Below are positions 6,821 to 15,623 of a DNA stretch of 64,000 bases, in pieces. Under the pieces are notes generated by a model. That model had not been told where the DNA came from. It saw nothing but the letters and a program-made list of their open reading frames with translations, and did no database searches. The stretch is from Paenibacillus auburnensis (lineage in GTDB: Bacteria > Bacillota > Bacilli > Paenibacillales > Paenibacillaceae), in contig NZ_CAKMMG010000001.1 of the NCBI RefSeq assembly GCF_927798115.1, forward strand, positions 1,054,001 to 1,118,000, given 5' to 3'. The first letter of the stretch is position 1; every line of letters starts with the position of its first letter. A program made the position numbers and the translations under genes.

Positions 6821-7690
6821 TTGTCTGAGACTCAAGACTATTCAACTTATTCAGCGGCTGAACCGCCGCTAAATCTGCGTGCAGACTGCGAGCAGTGCTT
6901 CGGGTTATGCTGTGCCGCCCTGCCTTTTGCCGTTTCGGCCGACTTTGCTATGGATAAAGCAGCAGGCCAGCCCTGCCACAATCTGCAGGCGGATTTTCGC
7001 TGTGGGATACATACCCGGCTCCGGGAGACTGGTTTTCGGGGATGTACGGTGTATGACTGTTTCGGTGCAGGACAACAGGTATCCAGCGTCACCTATGGCG
7101 GTGTGAACTGGCATCAGGCTCCGGACACTGCGTCCCAGATGTTTGAAGTTTTCCCGGTTATGCGGCAGCTTCATGAATTACTGTGGTATTTAACTGAAGC
7201 CCTGGGCTGGCCTGCGGCGGGTCCCATTCATCATGCACTGGCTGATATGCTGAAAAAGACAGAGCAGCTCACTATGCTCACACCTGAGTCGCTGCTGGAG
7301 CTGAATGTTGGGGCCCACCGCGGTGAAGTTAATGAACTGCTGCTGCGGGCAAGCGAGCTTACCCGGGAAGCAGTTCGCCGCAACTTGAAGCAAACACCAA
7401 AACGCCAGAAGAACTACGGCCGCGGAGCCGACCTGATTGGAGCCAAGCTTAAAGGCGCCGATCTGCGCTGCGTTAGCCTGCGGGGAGCTTACCTCATTGC
7501 TGCCGATCTGAGCGGTGCAGATTTGCGGGCGGCCGACCTGATCGGTGCGGATTTCCGGGATACGAATATCTGCGGTGCCGACCTTTCTTCCAGCCTGTTC
7601 CTCACCCAGTTCCAGATCAATGCTGCAAAAGGAAATGCCGCAACGAAGCTGCCTGCAAGACTCACCGCTCCTACCCACTGGCTTGATTAG
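6821..7690 (+). CDS. Pentapeptide-repeat protein with Cys-rich N-terminal domain
   Basis: 289 residues, TTG start behind ATGGAGGG. Residues 23-80 carry a CxxCxxxCC cluster (Cys23, 26, 30, 31) and further Cys52, 61, 75 and 80, resembling YkgJ-type metal-chelating domains. Residues about 204-262 form roughly a dozen A(D/N)LxG pentapeptides, which fold into a right-handed quadrilateral beta-helix. A helical linker joins them. Pentapeptide proteins can mimic DNA (Qnr-type gyrase protection) or act as scaffolds; the metal-binding domain has no assigned role. Solo gene downstream of the recombinase, about 50 bp away, possibly co-transcribed. Confidence 0.85.
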   Translation: MSETQDYSTYSAAEPPLNLRADCEQCFGLCCAALPFAVSADFAMDKAAGQPCHNLQADFRCGIHTRLRETGFRGCTVYDCFGAGQQVSSVTYGGVNWHQAPDTASQMFEVFPVMRQLHELLWYLTEALGWPAAGPIHHALADMLKKTEQLTMLTPESLLELNVGAHRGEVNELLLRASELTREAVRRNLKQTPKRQKNYGRGADLIGAKLKGADLRCVSLRGAYLIAADLSGADLRAADLIGADFRDTNICGADLSSSLFLTQFQINAAKGNAATKLPARLTAPTHWLD

Positions 7691-7728
7691 AGAGTTGGCT
7701 TAACCGAATATCTCCATGGGGATCGAAC

Positions 7729-8070
7729 TTATTCAACCATGATCCGGTCACCTTTGCTTGGAGGCGTAGAAATGACCAGGAATTCAACTTCAGCGCCTGA
7801 TGTATTGAACATCTGATGCGGAACCAATGGATGAACCTCGATTCCCTCTTGCGGATTAAGCACAATTTCCGTACCCGCTATTTCGAGAGTAGCAGTACCT
7901 GAGAGTACAAAGAAGAATTGCCGGGCTTGCTGATGATAATGCTTCACTTCCGCCGTGTTTGCCGGCATTCTTTCATGAATTACACTCAGATTATTGTTTT
8001 TAACTAGATGCCAGCCATCGCATAGGTCTCCCCATGTATAGTGTTCCGCATTCTGCTTGCTTATTTTCAT
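7729..8070 (-). CDS. Cupin domain protein
   Basis: 113 residues, a single double-stranded beta-helix cupin. Metal-binding motif 1 is seen as KHYHQQARQFFFVLSG and motif 2 as PLVPHQMFNTSG, so a metal site with two or three His is likely. Small cupins of this type range from isomerases and dioxygenases to sugar-binding proteins, and no function can be assigned. Start ATG behind GGGAGAGAT. It lies downstream of mobB on the same strand with about 150 nt between, so co-transcription is possible but not shown. Confidence 0.85.
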   Translation of the reverse strand: MKISKQNAEHYTWGDLCDGWHLVKNNNLSVIHERMPANTAEVKHYHQQARQFFFVLSGTATLEIAGTEIVLNPQEGIEVHPLVPHQMFNTSGAEVEFLVISTPPSKGDRIMVE

Positions 8071-8221
8071 CTCGTTCGATCTCTCCCGCTGTTTTGCTTC
8101 GTTTAGCGGCGCCGCTGCTCTTGTTCCCGAGTAACGGTACCGCTCCTCCTTCAGACCAGTCTTATAAAAAGTATCATTTCAGCAGCAAAGCTGATTTTTT
8201 GGTCATTCTATTGTGAATTTT

Positions 8222-8872
8222 TCATATGTTGAAATTTTGAAAATCAGATCGTTGTTCCCACAAAAGGTTGGCAATCCCTTCAATGTCGTTGATGCTAAAT
8301 AGCTTGTCCTGCCAATTTTCCGCGATGGCAGCCTGCTCCATCGTCTCCCAGACGGCGATTGCTGCGATATTGCTGGCCTGCTTGAGCAGGATCCGATCCT
8401 CATCGCTATGCAGAAGCACAATTTTGGGATACGCTTCCTGCTTGAATCCTTCAACGATCACATAATCATAGCCGGAGAAATCAGCAATCAGCTTGGATAA
8501 GCTGGTGCTCCGTTCTTCAATCACAGAAGTCCGGATATTATTCGTTATAGCAACCGCTGCCGCGCCTGCCTGACGCTGCTTCCAGGTATCTGTTCCGTGA
8601 TGATCCATATCATAATTATGGGCATCATGCTTGATGACAGCGACACTGCAGCCCCTTTGCTTCAGCAAGGGTATCAGAGCACAAATCAGCGTCGTTTTCC
8701 CGCTGTTCTTGTAGCCGACAACCTGGCAAACTGCCGGCAGCTGAACATTTCCCCGCTGTCCGCCGTTCCGCTGCTCTGTCTTACCGGTATTTCCCCTGAG
8801 TCTTGTCCTTCTTCCAAATCGCTTCATTCTGCTTCGCCGGCCCTCCATCCCTGCTCTACCCAATAATCTCAC
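8222..8872 (-). CDS. mobB: Molybdopterin-guanine dinucleotide biosynthesis protein MobB
   Basis: P-loop GTPase; Walker A GYKNSGKTT at residues 53-61 of this frame, followed by CSVAVIKHDAHNYDMD and the DYVIVEGFK motif. MobB assists attachment of GMP to molybdopterin (with MobA) to give MGD. It overlaps the end of moeA by 17 nt. The start is uncertain: GTG at 8872, ATG at 8848 and ATG at 8827 are all in frame and none has a strong ribosome binding site; the first 45 residues are Arg/Gly-rich and not part of the usual family core, so a later start is quite possible. mobA is not in the window. Confidence 0.9.
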   Translation of the reverse strand: MRLLGRAGMEGRRSRMKRFGRRTRLRGNTGKTEQRNGGQRGNVQLPAVCQVVGYKNSGKTTLICALIPLLKQRGCSVAVIKHDAHNYDMDHHGTDTWKQRQAGAAAVAITNNIRTSVIEERSTSLSKLIADFSGYDYVIVEGFKQEAYPKIVLLHSDEDRILLKQASNIAAIAVWETMEQAAIAENWQDKLFSINDIEGIANLLWEQRSDFQNFNI

Positions 8873-10136
8873 CAGGCAATTTCAATATCTTCACCTGATC
8901 TCCTGCCGCCAGTCCGCGTGCTTCCGGCGGGACGATGATCAGACAGTCACTGTCTTTAATCGTTACCATGACTGACGACTCATCGATTCCCGCGGGATAG
9001 GCGTAAATGCTACCGTCACGGATTTCCAGCCGGGCACGGACAAACCGGGTATAGTTGTTCACTTTGGTATAGTCCGCACCCATAAACGCGGTCCATTCCG
9101 GCAAAAGCGGCTGCGCAGCTCCCAACATCAATGAAATGACCGGCCGGGCAAAAAGCTGGAATCCGACAAAACAAGCTCCCGGATTGCCTGATAGTGCCAG
9201 AAGCAGCTTCCCGCCCCGCACTGCAGCTGTCGTGACGCTCCCCGGGCGCATGGTAACTTTGTTAAAGAGCATTTCTCCTGTTTTTTCCCGGACCAGATCG
9301 CCCATGATGTCATAGTCACCAACGGACACACCGCCCGTTGTAATGACGAGATCATGCGTTTCCAGCGCCATCTGGACCTTACTGCGGGCCAGCTCCAGGT
9401 CATCAGCGATCGCTCCAAGCATCACTGCCTCACCTCCGGCCTCCCGTACGAGCGCTTCCAGCATCGGTGAATTGCTGTTGCGTACTTTACCCGGCTGAAG
9501 CGGTTCATCTACGGCCAAAAGCTCAGATCCGGTTGCAAATATCGCGATTTTCGGCCGCCGATGCACCTTCACCAAGGGAATCCCAAAAGCTGCCAGCACT
9601 GCGATATCACCCGCTGCAATTAAGCGGCCGGCCGGCAGCACCAGCTGGCCTTCCTTCAATTCAAAGCCGCGCGGTGTGATGTTGCTTCCAGCCAGCTGCG
9701 GTTTACGAAGTAAGACGAAGGTCTTCCCGTCCCTATCTCTGCTCTCAGTAATTTCGATCATTACCACTGCATCAGCACCTTCGGGCACCTGGGCTCCGGT
9801 CATAATACGTGCAGCAGTTCCGGGAGTAAGATCTGCTGAAGGTACAGCTCCGCATGGAATATTATCGATGACTTCCAGCCATACCGGATTCTCTGCATTA
9901 CACTCCTGAGTATCTGCGGCAATAACTGCGTATCCATCCATACCCGAACGGTTAAATGCCGGAAACGGATTCGGGGCGTTGACCGGTTCAGCCAAATAAC
10001 GTCCGCAGCTTTGGCTAAGCGGAACCTCTTCTATCCCAAGCACTTTTGCATATTGCATTACCCGGGCTTGCGCTTCCTTCACCTGTATCGCTTTGCGCTG
10101 AAATTTATGATCCTGCATATTATCCCTATTATTCAT
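8856..10136 (-). CDS. moeA: Molybdopterin molybdotransferase MoeA
   Basis: 426 residues, the usual MoeA length. Inserts molybdate into adenylated molybdopterin, the last step of Mo-cofactor synthesis. Seen: FPAFNRSGMDGYAV near the start, the GDIAVLAAFG stretch, the MoaB/Mog-like domain with ATGSEL and TTGGVSVGDYD, and the NPGACFVGF active-site loop; domain IV closes the protein. Start ATG at 10134-10136 is chosen because TGGAGG lies five nt upstream; the ATG four codons earlier overlaps that site. First gene of moeA-mobB; a perfect 18-bp palindrome lies about 90 bp upstream. Confidence 0.95.
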   Translation of the reverse strand: MNNRDNMQDHKFQRKAIQVKEAQARVMQYAKVLGIEEVPLSQSCGRYLAEPVNAPNPFPAFNRSGMDGYAVIAADTQECNAENPVWLEVIDNIPCGAVPSADLTPGTAARIMTGAQVPEGADAVVMIEITESRDRDGKTFVLLRKPQLAGSNITPRGFELKEGQLVLPAGRLIAAGDIAVLAAFGIPLVKVHRRPKIAIFATGSELLAVDEPLQPGKVRNSNSPMLEALVREAGGEAVMLGAIADDLELARSKVQMALETHDLVITTGGVSVGDYDIMGDLVREKTGEMLFNKVTMRPGSVTTAAVRGGKLLLALSGNPGACFVGFQLFARPVISLMLGAAQPLLPEWTAFMGADYTKVNNYTRFVRARLEIRDGSIYAYPAGIDESSVMVTIKDSDCLIIVPPEARGLAAGDQVKILKLPGEIIG

Positions 10137-10222
10137 TAGTGCCTCCATTCTCCTTCAGATCGCGGGTTAAGTGATGTTCCAGCACTTGTTAGTGTTCTGA
10201 CTATTTTAACATGCTTATCTAT

Positions 10223-10240
10223 AAAGTGAAATTTCACTTT
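10223..10240. promoter_or_regulatory. Perfect 18-bp palindrome upstream of moeA
   Basis: AAAGTGAAATTTCACTTT reads the same on both strands. It sits between the terminator at 10254-10289 and moeA, a natural place for an operator of the moeA-mobB operon. The regulator is unknown; it differs from a Rex site in having a four-base rather than six-base centre. Confidence 0.5.
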
Positions 10241-10253
10241 GCTGCCGCAACCC

Positions 10254-10289
10254 AAAAAGGATACCTCCGCTGGCGGCGTAGGCATCCTT
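10254..10289 (-). terminator. Terminator after the DUF4178 gene
   Basis: Arms AAGGATGCCT and AGGTATCCTT (one mismatch) with an inner CGC/GCG pair, followed on the minus strand by five T. It separates the pspA cluster from moeA-mobB. Confidence 0.75.
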
Positions 10290-10362
10290 GACTATATTTG
10301 CACCTCATAGATACTGGTGTATTTCAAGCTTAATCCTGTTGTCATAATCTCAATATGATAGG

Positions 10363-10869
10363 TTATGAAGCGCGGATGACCCGCACATCAGCCGGAATGA
10401 CCTTTTCCCCTTCATAGAGCATAAACCGTCCGTTCTGCCACTCTACCCTCAGCAGCCGGTACTCATCTGACTGATACTGCCAGACATGCTGTGTTCCGCC
10501 ATTCATATAAGGAGTCTGGCCTGTGACAGTCGCATACCCTTCGTATTCTTCCTCAAGAAAATAGGTATAGTCATCCAACTCCAGTGTAGCCGGCACTTCT
10601 GCAGGATTATCCAACCGCCCGTCAATTGGCTGATAGAGACTGTACTGCAGCTGTTCCCGCTCTTCAATATATAGATACGCAATCCGGCTGCCGTCACGTA
10701 ATGTTAGTACGACTGCGTTGCGGCCGCTAGTCTGCGTCCGTCCGGTTACCTCATAGGTTACCAGCGAAACCTCACAAATATCACCGGGAGCGAGATTAAG
10801 CATACTTTTCGGCGCAGCCGGTGCCTGGGGTTTGGAGAAGATATTTCCGATTCGTTTCCATATGCTCAA
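10363..10869 (-). CDS. DUF4178 domain protein
   Basis: 168 residues, soluble, beta-rich, with one DUF4178 domain over most of its length (GDICEVSLVTYEVTGRTQ, then the YFLEEEYEGY and YRLLRVEW blocks). TTG start behind AAGGAATGATGG. DUF4178 proteins are repeatedly found beside PspA and DUF350 membrane proteins; the present cluster has exactly that order. A role in envelope stress or membrane maintenance is inferred from this company only. The molecular activity is unknown. Confidence 0.82.
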   Translation of the reverse strand: MSIWKRIGNIFSKPQAPAAPKSMLNLAPGDICEVSLVTYEVTGRTQTSGRNAVVLTLRDGSRIAYLYIEEREQLQYSLYQPIDGRLDNPAEVPATLELDDYTYFLEEEYEGYATVTGQTPYMNGGTQHVWQYQSDEYRLLRVEWQNGRFMLYEGEKVIPADVRVIRAS

Positions 10870-10946
10870 TTTCCATCATTCCTTTTGAAAAATTTGTAGG
10901 CTATATAAGCTCAATATTAGATTTAGTTTATATAACCCTGTTAGCC

Positions 10947-11357
10947 CTACCCGCGGATGAAAGCCGCGATAATTAGAGCACCTGTTACATGCAGCGAGCC
11001 TGCCAGCAGCCCGTAGCCTATTTTGCCGAGCCGGGTTCCATGGTCAAGGTCAATGGTGGCCCATTTGCCAAGCAGCAGCTCTACAGACTTTTCGAGGATA
11101 AACAGCATCCAGAAGGAGACTATGGAGACCACAAGTGCATCTCCCAAACGGCTCGATGCAGCAATAGAGGACGATAAGATATAACCTTGCGCCACGAGTT
11201 TCAGCACAAACCGGGTGGTAACCGCCATATTGCCTGCTTTCAATTCTTCCAGATCGTTATAACGGGTAAACAGCGAATCCACGAACATCAGCACAAAAAG
11301 CAGCACTGCGCCGCTCACCGTCCACACAACCATGGACACCAGAGTATGGAAATCCAT
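10947..11357 (-). CDS. DUF350 membrane protein (YjfL-like)
   Basis: 136 residues with four predicted membrane segments: VSMVVWTVSGAVLLFVLMFV, the region around VLKLVAQGYILSSSIAA, ALVVSIVSFWMLFILE and a last one near LLAGSLHVTGALIIAAFI. Start ATG at 11357 is preferred since the upstream ATG (11405) falls inside an inverted repeat between pspA and this gene and lacks a ribosome binding site. DUF350 proteins associate genomically with PspA and DUF4178. The inverted repeat AGGCGAAGG...CCTTCGCCT (about 11411-11449) may modulate read-through from pspA. Confidence 0.83.
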   Translation of the reverse strand: MDFHTLVSMVVWTVSGAVLLFVLMFVDSLFTRYNDLEELKAGNMAVTTRFVLKLVAQGYILSSSIAASSRLGDALVVSIVSFWMLFILEKSVELLLGKWATIDLDHGTRLGKIGYGLLAGSLHVTGALIIAAFIRG

Positions 11358-11484
11358 TGCTTTAGCCCCCGCTTGTTCAGTTTGCCAGCCCGGTATAGAA
11401 AGCATAGATAAGGCGAAGGAGAAACAACTCTACTGTCTCCCCTTCGCCTGTAACCACCGGCTCAGGACCGGCTAATACCCTATG

Positions 11485-12153
11485 TTATTGTTTCTCGTAC
11501 TGCTTCATCAGGGCAGCCAGTTCGTCTTCCACAGCCTTATCCTTGTTAAGGTTCTCGAATTCATCGTCCAGCGATTTGTTGCCTGAGCTCATTTCGTTGC
11601 TGGCTTCGGCTTGTGCTTCAGCTTGAAGCATCTTGTCTTCCATCCGTTTCAATCCGGCGGAAGCTGAATCGGAGCTAAATCCGCTCATCGCTTTGTTAAT
11701 CTCGGTTTGTGCCTTAGCAGCATTGTAACGGGCTACCAAAGTTTCACGCTTGTTCTTCATCTGCGTGAGCTGTTTGCGCATTTCCTCCAGCTTGGCGCGC
11801 AGGTTGTCAGCGGATGCTTTGTTCTGATCGAAGCTCGTCTTATATTCAACAAGCTTGACCTCTGCGGCTTTCTTCTCTTCCAGCGCACGGCGGGCCAGAT
11901 CGGCATTGCCTGCCTGAGCAGCGGTATGGGCCTGCTGGTTACGCTTGGCTACCAGTGCTTCCTGTTCTTCGTACAGCTGCTTGAATTTCTTCTCAATGGC
12001 GATTTGGGCGGCAACCGCCTTTTCAGCATCTTCCAGATCCTCGGTCATATCCCGGATGTACTGGTCGGTCATCTTTACTGGATCCTCTGCTTTGTCAATA
12101 ATCGCATTGACGTTAGACATGGTCAGATCACGCAATCTTTTAAATATAGACAT
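11485..12153 (-). CDS. pspA: PspA/IM30 (LiaH-like) envelope stress protein
   Basis: 222 residues, almost wholly alpha-helical coiled coil (residues about 25-185) with the amphipathic N-terminal helix MSIFKRLRDLTMSNVNAIID that binds stressed membranes, and the EDPVKMTDQYIRDM signature. ESCRT-III-like proteins of this family assemble on the inner face of the cytoplasmic membrane to seal damage from antibiotics or proton leak. Start ATG behind TTGGAGGAATG. First gene of the pspA-DUF350-DUF4178 cluster. No LiaRS-type two-component pair adjoins it, so its regulation is not visible here. Confidence 0.93.
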   Translation of the reverse strand: MSIFKRLRDLTMSNVNAIIDKAEDPVKMTDQYIRDMTEDLEDAEKAVAAQIAIEKKFKQLYEEQEALVAKRNQQAHTAAQAGNADLARRALEEKKAAEVKLVEYKTSFDQNKASADNLRAKLEEMRKQLTQMKNKRETLVARYNAAKAQTEINKAMSGFSSDSASAGLKRMEDKMLQAEAQAEASNEMSSGNKSLDDEFENLNKDKAVEDELAALMKQYEKQ

Positions 12154-12223
12154 GGTTCATTCCTCCAAAATAAAAGTTATTTGCTCATTTGTTATCTTTT
12201 ACGCAGGGAGTTCCATTATCGTT

Positions 12224-12562
12224 TCAAATTTGTTGCGCTAAATATTGATCCACCTTGCTGTTTACCGTTTCGACGACTTTCAGTATGCCTTCTTTACTCA
12301 GGTCGTCGTAATGAATGCCCATGACAACTGTGACCGTCCGGTTCAGCGCAGAAGCAGCTCTTAGGGCAATAGCCTCGCTGATCGTATGCTCTTTGTGATG
12401 AGGAACGGCCGAGGTCGTTGCTCTCACTGTATCACCATCCGGGTATGCCGTGCTGGCTGCTCCAATATGGCGGACACCGCCGGTAATCAGCAGCAGCAGG
12501 TCACGTCCAACGGGTACCGCAGACAGTTCAATATCGTCAAGCTCATATTCAAGTGAAGACAA
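12224..12562 (-). CDS. LpdD-like (prenylated-flavin chaperone-like) domain protein
   Basis: 112 residues, TTG start behind a GGGGGGAT site. The GGVRHIGAASTAY segment and the following SAVPHHKEHTISEAIA block resemble the small LpdD/gallate-decarboxylase D-type domain, proposed to chaperone prenylated FMN for UbiD decarboxylases. No ubiD or ubiX gene is in the window, so the assignment is by sequence feel only and the role here is open. It lies 70 nt upstream of pspA on the same strand and may be the first gene of that transcript, which would be an unexpected partner. Confidence 0.55.
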   Translation of the reverse strand: MSSLEYELDDIELSAVPVGRDLLLLITGGVRHIGAASTAYPDGDTVRATTSAVPHHKEHTISEAIALRAASALNRTVTVVMGIHYDDLSKEGILKVVETVNSKVDQYLAQQI

Positions 12563-12659
12563 CAGTATCCCCCCTACCCATTATATTAACCTCTGCACAC
12601 GAAGATATCTCAGGGGGACGGAAAAGAAGTGCCTCCAAGGCAATTAAATGCCGGATTCT

Positions 12660-13604
12660 TTAAACAATTCCGCGGATCTCGTCCAGTGACGAGATATTCT
12701 CCTCATGCATGAACTGCTGCAGTTCTTCCACTAACGAGCTTCCTGCCCGCAGATTCATGAAGTTGTAGGTTCCCACCTGGATAACTGTAGCTCCGGCCAT
12801 AATAAATTCAATGATATCCGTAGCGGAAGTAATACCGCCCATGCCAATCACGGGGATTGATACACGGTGTGCCACTTGATGCACCATCCGCAGAGCCACC
12901 GGTTTGATCGCCGGGCCGGACAAACCTGCGTACAAATTATTGAACACGCTGCTGCGGCGGCGCACATCAATCTTCATCCCGGAGATGGTGTTAATCAGCG
13001 ATACGGCATCCGCACCTTCAGCTTCACACATTTCCGCCATCTCCGCGATGTCTTCCGCATTCGGTGACAGCTTCACTGCCAGGGGCAGCTTCGTAGCAGC
13101 TCTTACGGCACGGACAACCTCCTGTGCGGCTGGAGTCTTCACGCCAAAGGCAATACCGCCCTCCTTGACGTTAGGACAGGAAATATTAAGTTCAATCATA
13201 TCAACCGCAGGCTTGCCCGCAAGGGTGCGCTGGTCGGCATCACGCTGAATCAGCTCAGCACCCTGCACATAATCCGGCAGCGTATTCCCGCCAAGATTCA
13301 CGATCCGGGCTGTATCCAGCGTCTCCCAATAAGGAAGCTCTTTGGCCAAAAATGCTTCAACTCCCGGATTCTCCAGGCCGACACTGTTCAGCATGCCTGA
13401 CGCTGTCTCATACACGCGGACACCAGGGTTTCCGGCTTTGGCATGGAGAGTCAGCCCTTTGCCGGAGATTCCTCCCAGCAGCGAAACATCATAGAGCTTG
13501 CCATATTCTTTACCGAAGCCGAACGTGCCTGAAGCCATAACGATCGGATTTTTAAAATGAACACCGGCAATAATTGCCGAAGTATTAGGCATTGTATTAA
13601 TCAT
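12660..13604 (-). CDS. pyrD: Dihydroorotate dehydrogenase, class 1B catalytic subunit
   Basis: 314 residues. FMN barrel enzyme oxidising dihydroorotate to orotate in pyrimidine synthesis; class 1B enzymes pass electrons to NAD+ through PyrK. Visible: [11 protein letters not shown] at the N-terminus, [13 protein letters not shown] with the catalytic-loop Cys, VKLSPN, and the phosphate site [19 protein letters not shown]. Start ATG at 13602-13604 has a perfect GAGGAGGTG site; a longer frame exists upstream but is pyrK antisense noise. It overlaps the end of pyrK by 8 nt, which indicates translational coupling. Other pyr genes are absent from the window. Confidence 0.97.
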   Translation of the reverse strand: MINTMPNTSAIIAGVHFKNPIVMASGTFGFGKEYGKLYDVSLLGGISGKGLTLHAKAGNPGVRVYETASGMLNSVGLENPGVEAFLAKELPYWETLDTARIVNLGGNTLPDYVQGAELIQRDADQRTLAGKPAVDMIELNISCPNVKEGGIAFGVKTPAAQEVVRAVRAATKLPLAVKLSPNAEDIAEMAEMCEAEGADAVSLINTISGMKIDVRRRSSVFNNLYAGLSGPAIKPVALRMVHQVAHRVSIPVIGMGGITSATDIIEFIMAGATVIQVGTYNFMNLRAGSSLVEELQQFMHEENISSLDEIRGIV

Positions 13605-14301
13605 GGAAAAGCACCTCCTCTGCAAGGAACACGGGTCCATCTGCGCAGGCTTTGCGCTGTCCGTCACGGCAGGATACGCTGCATACCAGGCAAGCACCAA
13701 TTCCGCAGGCCATCCGGTTCTCCAGGGAGAGATACACATGAGGACGTTTGCCGGAAGTCTCGGCAGCAATACCCTTCAATTGCGCTGCCTTCAGCATGGG
13801 ATGTGGACCACAAACGAAGATATGATCATAACTGGTGAAATCCACACGATCCAGAATCAGCCCGCCGACGTCCACTGTTAGCTCAGCGGCTAATGGACGG
13901 AAGGCCTCCGTACGGAAGGATTCCCGGCTGAAACCAAGATATATGTCACTGCCTTGAAGCTCTTTGGCACAATAATAGAGCGGGGCGATGCCGATTCCGC
14001 CACCGACCAAGGCGACTTTACCCTCTACGGCCGGAAAACCATTCCCAAACGGCCCTTCCAGCTGAATCTTGTCCCCCGGAGTCAATTCCGCAAAAATTTC
14101 AGTACCTTCTCCTACTACATGATATAGAAATTCGACCCCATCATCGTTCACTTGATGTATGCTGAGCGGTCTGGACAGCAGCGGATAGGCCCCCCATGCC
14201 CGCAACATGTAGAATTGACCCATTGTTCCGCCGTAATCCCCTTCAACCCGAAGGTGGTATACTCCGTTAACCAGCCGCTCGTTACTTATTACCGTCGCCA
14301 C
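13597..14301 (-). CDS. pyrK: Dihydroorotate dehydrogenase electron-transfer subunit
   Basis: 234 residues. Ferredoxin-reductase-like protein: FAD domain ([11 protein letters not shown] is the RxYS-type flavin motif), NAD domain ([29 protein letters not shown]), and a C-terminal [2Fe-2S] site with [13 protein letters not shown]. Forms the heterotetramer with PyrD. GTG start at 14299-14301 is preferred, with AAGGAG nine nt upstream; the TTG six codons earlier lies on that site. pyrK-pyrD form a separate two-gene unit here rather than part of a full pyr operon, at least within this window. Confidence 0.95.
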   Translation of the reverse strand: MATVISNERLVNGVYHLRVEGDYGGTMGQFYMLRAWGAYPLLSRPLSIHQVNDDGVEFLYHVVGEGTEIFAELTPGDKIQLEGPFGNGFPAVEGKVALVGGGIGIAPLYYCAKELQGSDIYLGFSRESFRTEAFRPLAAELTVDVGGLILDRVDFTSYDHIFVCGPHPMLKAAQLKGIAAETSGKRPHVYLSLENRMACGIGACLVCSVSCRDGQRKACADGPVFLAEEVLFHD

Positions 14302-14387
14302 GTTATCAAGCTCCTTCAAATTTTATCTTATTAACCATGCCTTAGAAAGAGTTTAAAATCTGTGACAAACTTCACAATAATAAGTGT

Positions 14388-15428
14388 CTATTTTCGTTTC
14401 CAGATTCCGCGTTCATAAGGCCCGGGCACGTTTCCTTTGTCTATTCCGCCGAGGGCTTCCTGAGCATGAAGTGTCCAGTAAGGATCGCTAAGCATCCCTC
14501 TTCCAATGGCCACCAGCTCTGCCTTTTTCTCGGCAATCACAGCCTGTGCTTCTGCGAAGTCATCAAGCCGCCCTACGGCAATAACCGGAACCTGGAGACC
14601 GCTGCGGATGTACTCTGCCAGATCTACCTGATAGGCCGGCCCTGCATTAGGGCCCCCGTTCGAGCCAATCGGGCCTTCGCCGCCTGAGGATACATGGAAT
14701 AAATCTACACCAGCCGCCTTATACCGCCGGCAGAACTCCAGCGCATAAGCTTCATTATATCCGCCTTCCACGTACTCCTTGGCGGAGACTCTCATGAGCA
14801 AAGGCATTTCGGGCGGCAGCACTTCTTTGACGGCCTGGACTACCTGCTCTCCGAATAATATAGGATCGGCTCCATATTCATCCTCTCGTACATTCGTTAG
14901 CGGGGAATGAAACTGATGAATCAGATATCCGTGCGCACCATGAATCTCGACTGTATCAAATCCGGCCTCCACCGCTCTCCGTGCACCTTCCCGGTATGCG
15001 GAGACCATCTCGGCAATCCCTTCACCGGTAAGGGCCAGCGGAGTCTTGGAGCGTTCATCGAATGGAATGGCCGACGGGGCTACAGGCGGATCGGCATCGA
15101 GCGCTTTCCGTCCGGCATGCCCTAGCTGAATTGCAATTTTGGCACCGTAGGAATGTACGGCGTCTGTTATTTTACGGTAGGCCCCGATCTGCTCATCTCT
15201 CCAAATCCCGGTATCCTTATTAGTGATCCGGCCATCCGGATGCACACCGCTCATCTCTACAATAATAAAACCTGCACCGCCTACCGCCCTGCTGACATAA
15301 TGTACGAAATGCCAGTCATTCGGTATGCCGTCCTGGTTTTCCACCGCATACTGGCACATCGGCGGCATCACTACCCGGTTTTTCAGGACCAGCGCCTTTA
15401 ATTCATACGGAGTAAACAAATCAGACAT
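14388..15428 (-). CDS. namA: Old yellow enzyme family NADPH dehydrogenase (NamA/YqjM-like)
   Basis: 346 residues, YqjM class of ene-reductases. FMN-dependent reduction of activated C=C bonds and some nitro compounds with NADPH. Class markers: MCQYA with Cys25 and Tyr27, the substrate His pair in EIHGAHGYLIHQF, and the phosphate-binding VAIGRGMLSDP near the C-terminus. Start ATG at 15426-15428 has GGAAGGGAACGG upstream; the reading frame continues 68 codons further up into the region between this gene and the deacetylase, without a better start. Physiological role is probably detoxification or stress defence. Divergent from the gene at 15624. Confidence 0.94.
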   Translation of the reverse strand: MSDLFTPYELKALVLKNRVVMPPMCQYAVENQDGIPNDWHFVHYVSRAVGGAGFIIVEMSGVHPDGRITNKDTGIWRDEQIGAYRKITDAVHSYGAKIAIQLGHAGRKALDADPPVAPSAIPFDERSKTPLALTGEGIAEMVSAYREGARRAVEAGFDTVEIHGAHGYLIHQFHSPLTNVREDEYGADPILFGEQVVQAVKEVLPPEMPLLMRVSAKEYVEGGYNEAYALEFCRRYKAAGVDLFHVSSGGEGPIGSNGGPNAGPAYQVDLAEYIRSGLQVPVIAVGRLDDFAEAQAVIAEKKAELVAIGRGMLSDPYWTLHAQEALGGIDKGNVPGPYERGIWKRK

Positions 15429-15623
15429 TTTCCGTTCCCTTCCTTCACTTTTCATCGATGGGGCTTCCGGGCTAATCTCCCGATTAATCAAGTATACACA
15501 ACTTTTCTGCAGCGTTAAATCTTTACCTGTATGACAGGAAATCCGGCATAAATCCCCCGCGCCTTGGAGATAACAAGGAAAGAAAATAGTGGCCTGAAGC
15601 TGCAATAAGGAGGCGAACCTGCA

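Noticed and set aside
7190..7678. 162-aa minus-strand frame in the pentapeptide gene
   Set aside because: Repeat-driven open antisense frame; the plus-strand pentapeptides are clear.
10223..10240. Rex operator
   Set aside because: Four rather than six bases between the GTGA/TCAC halves and no TTG/CAA ends.
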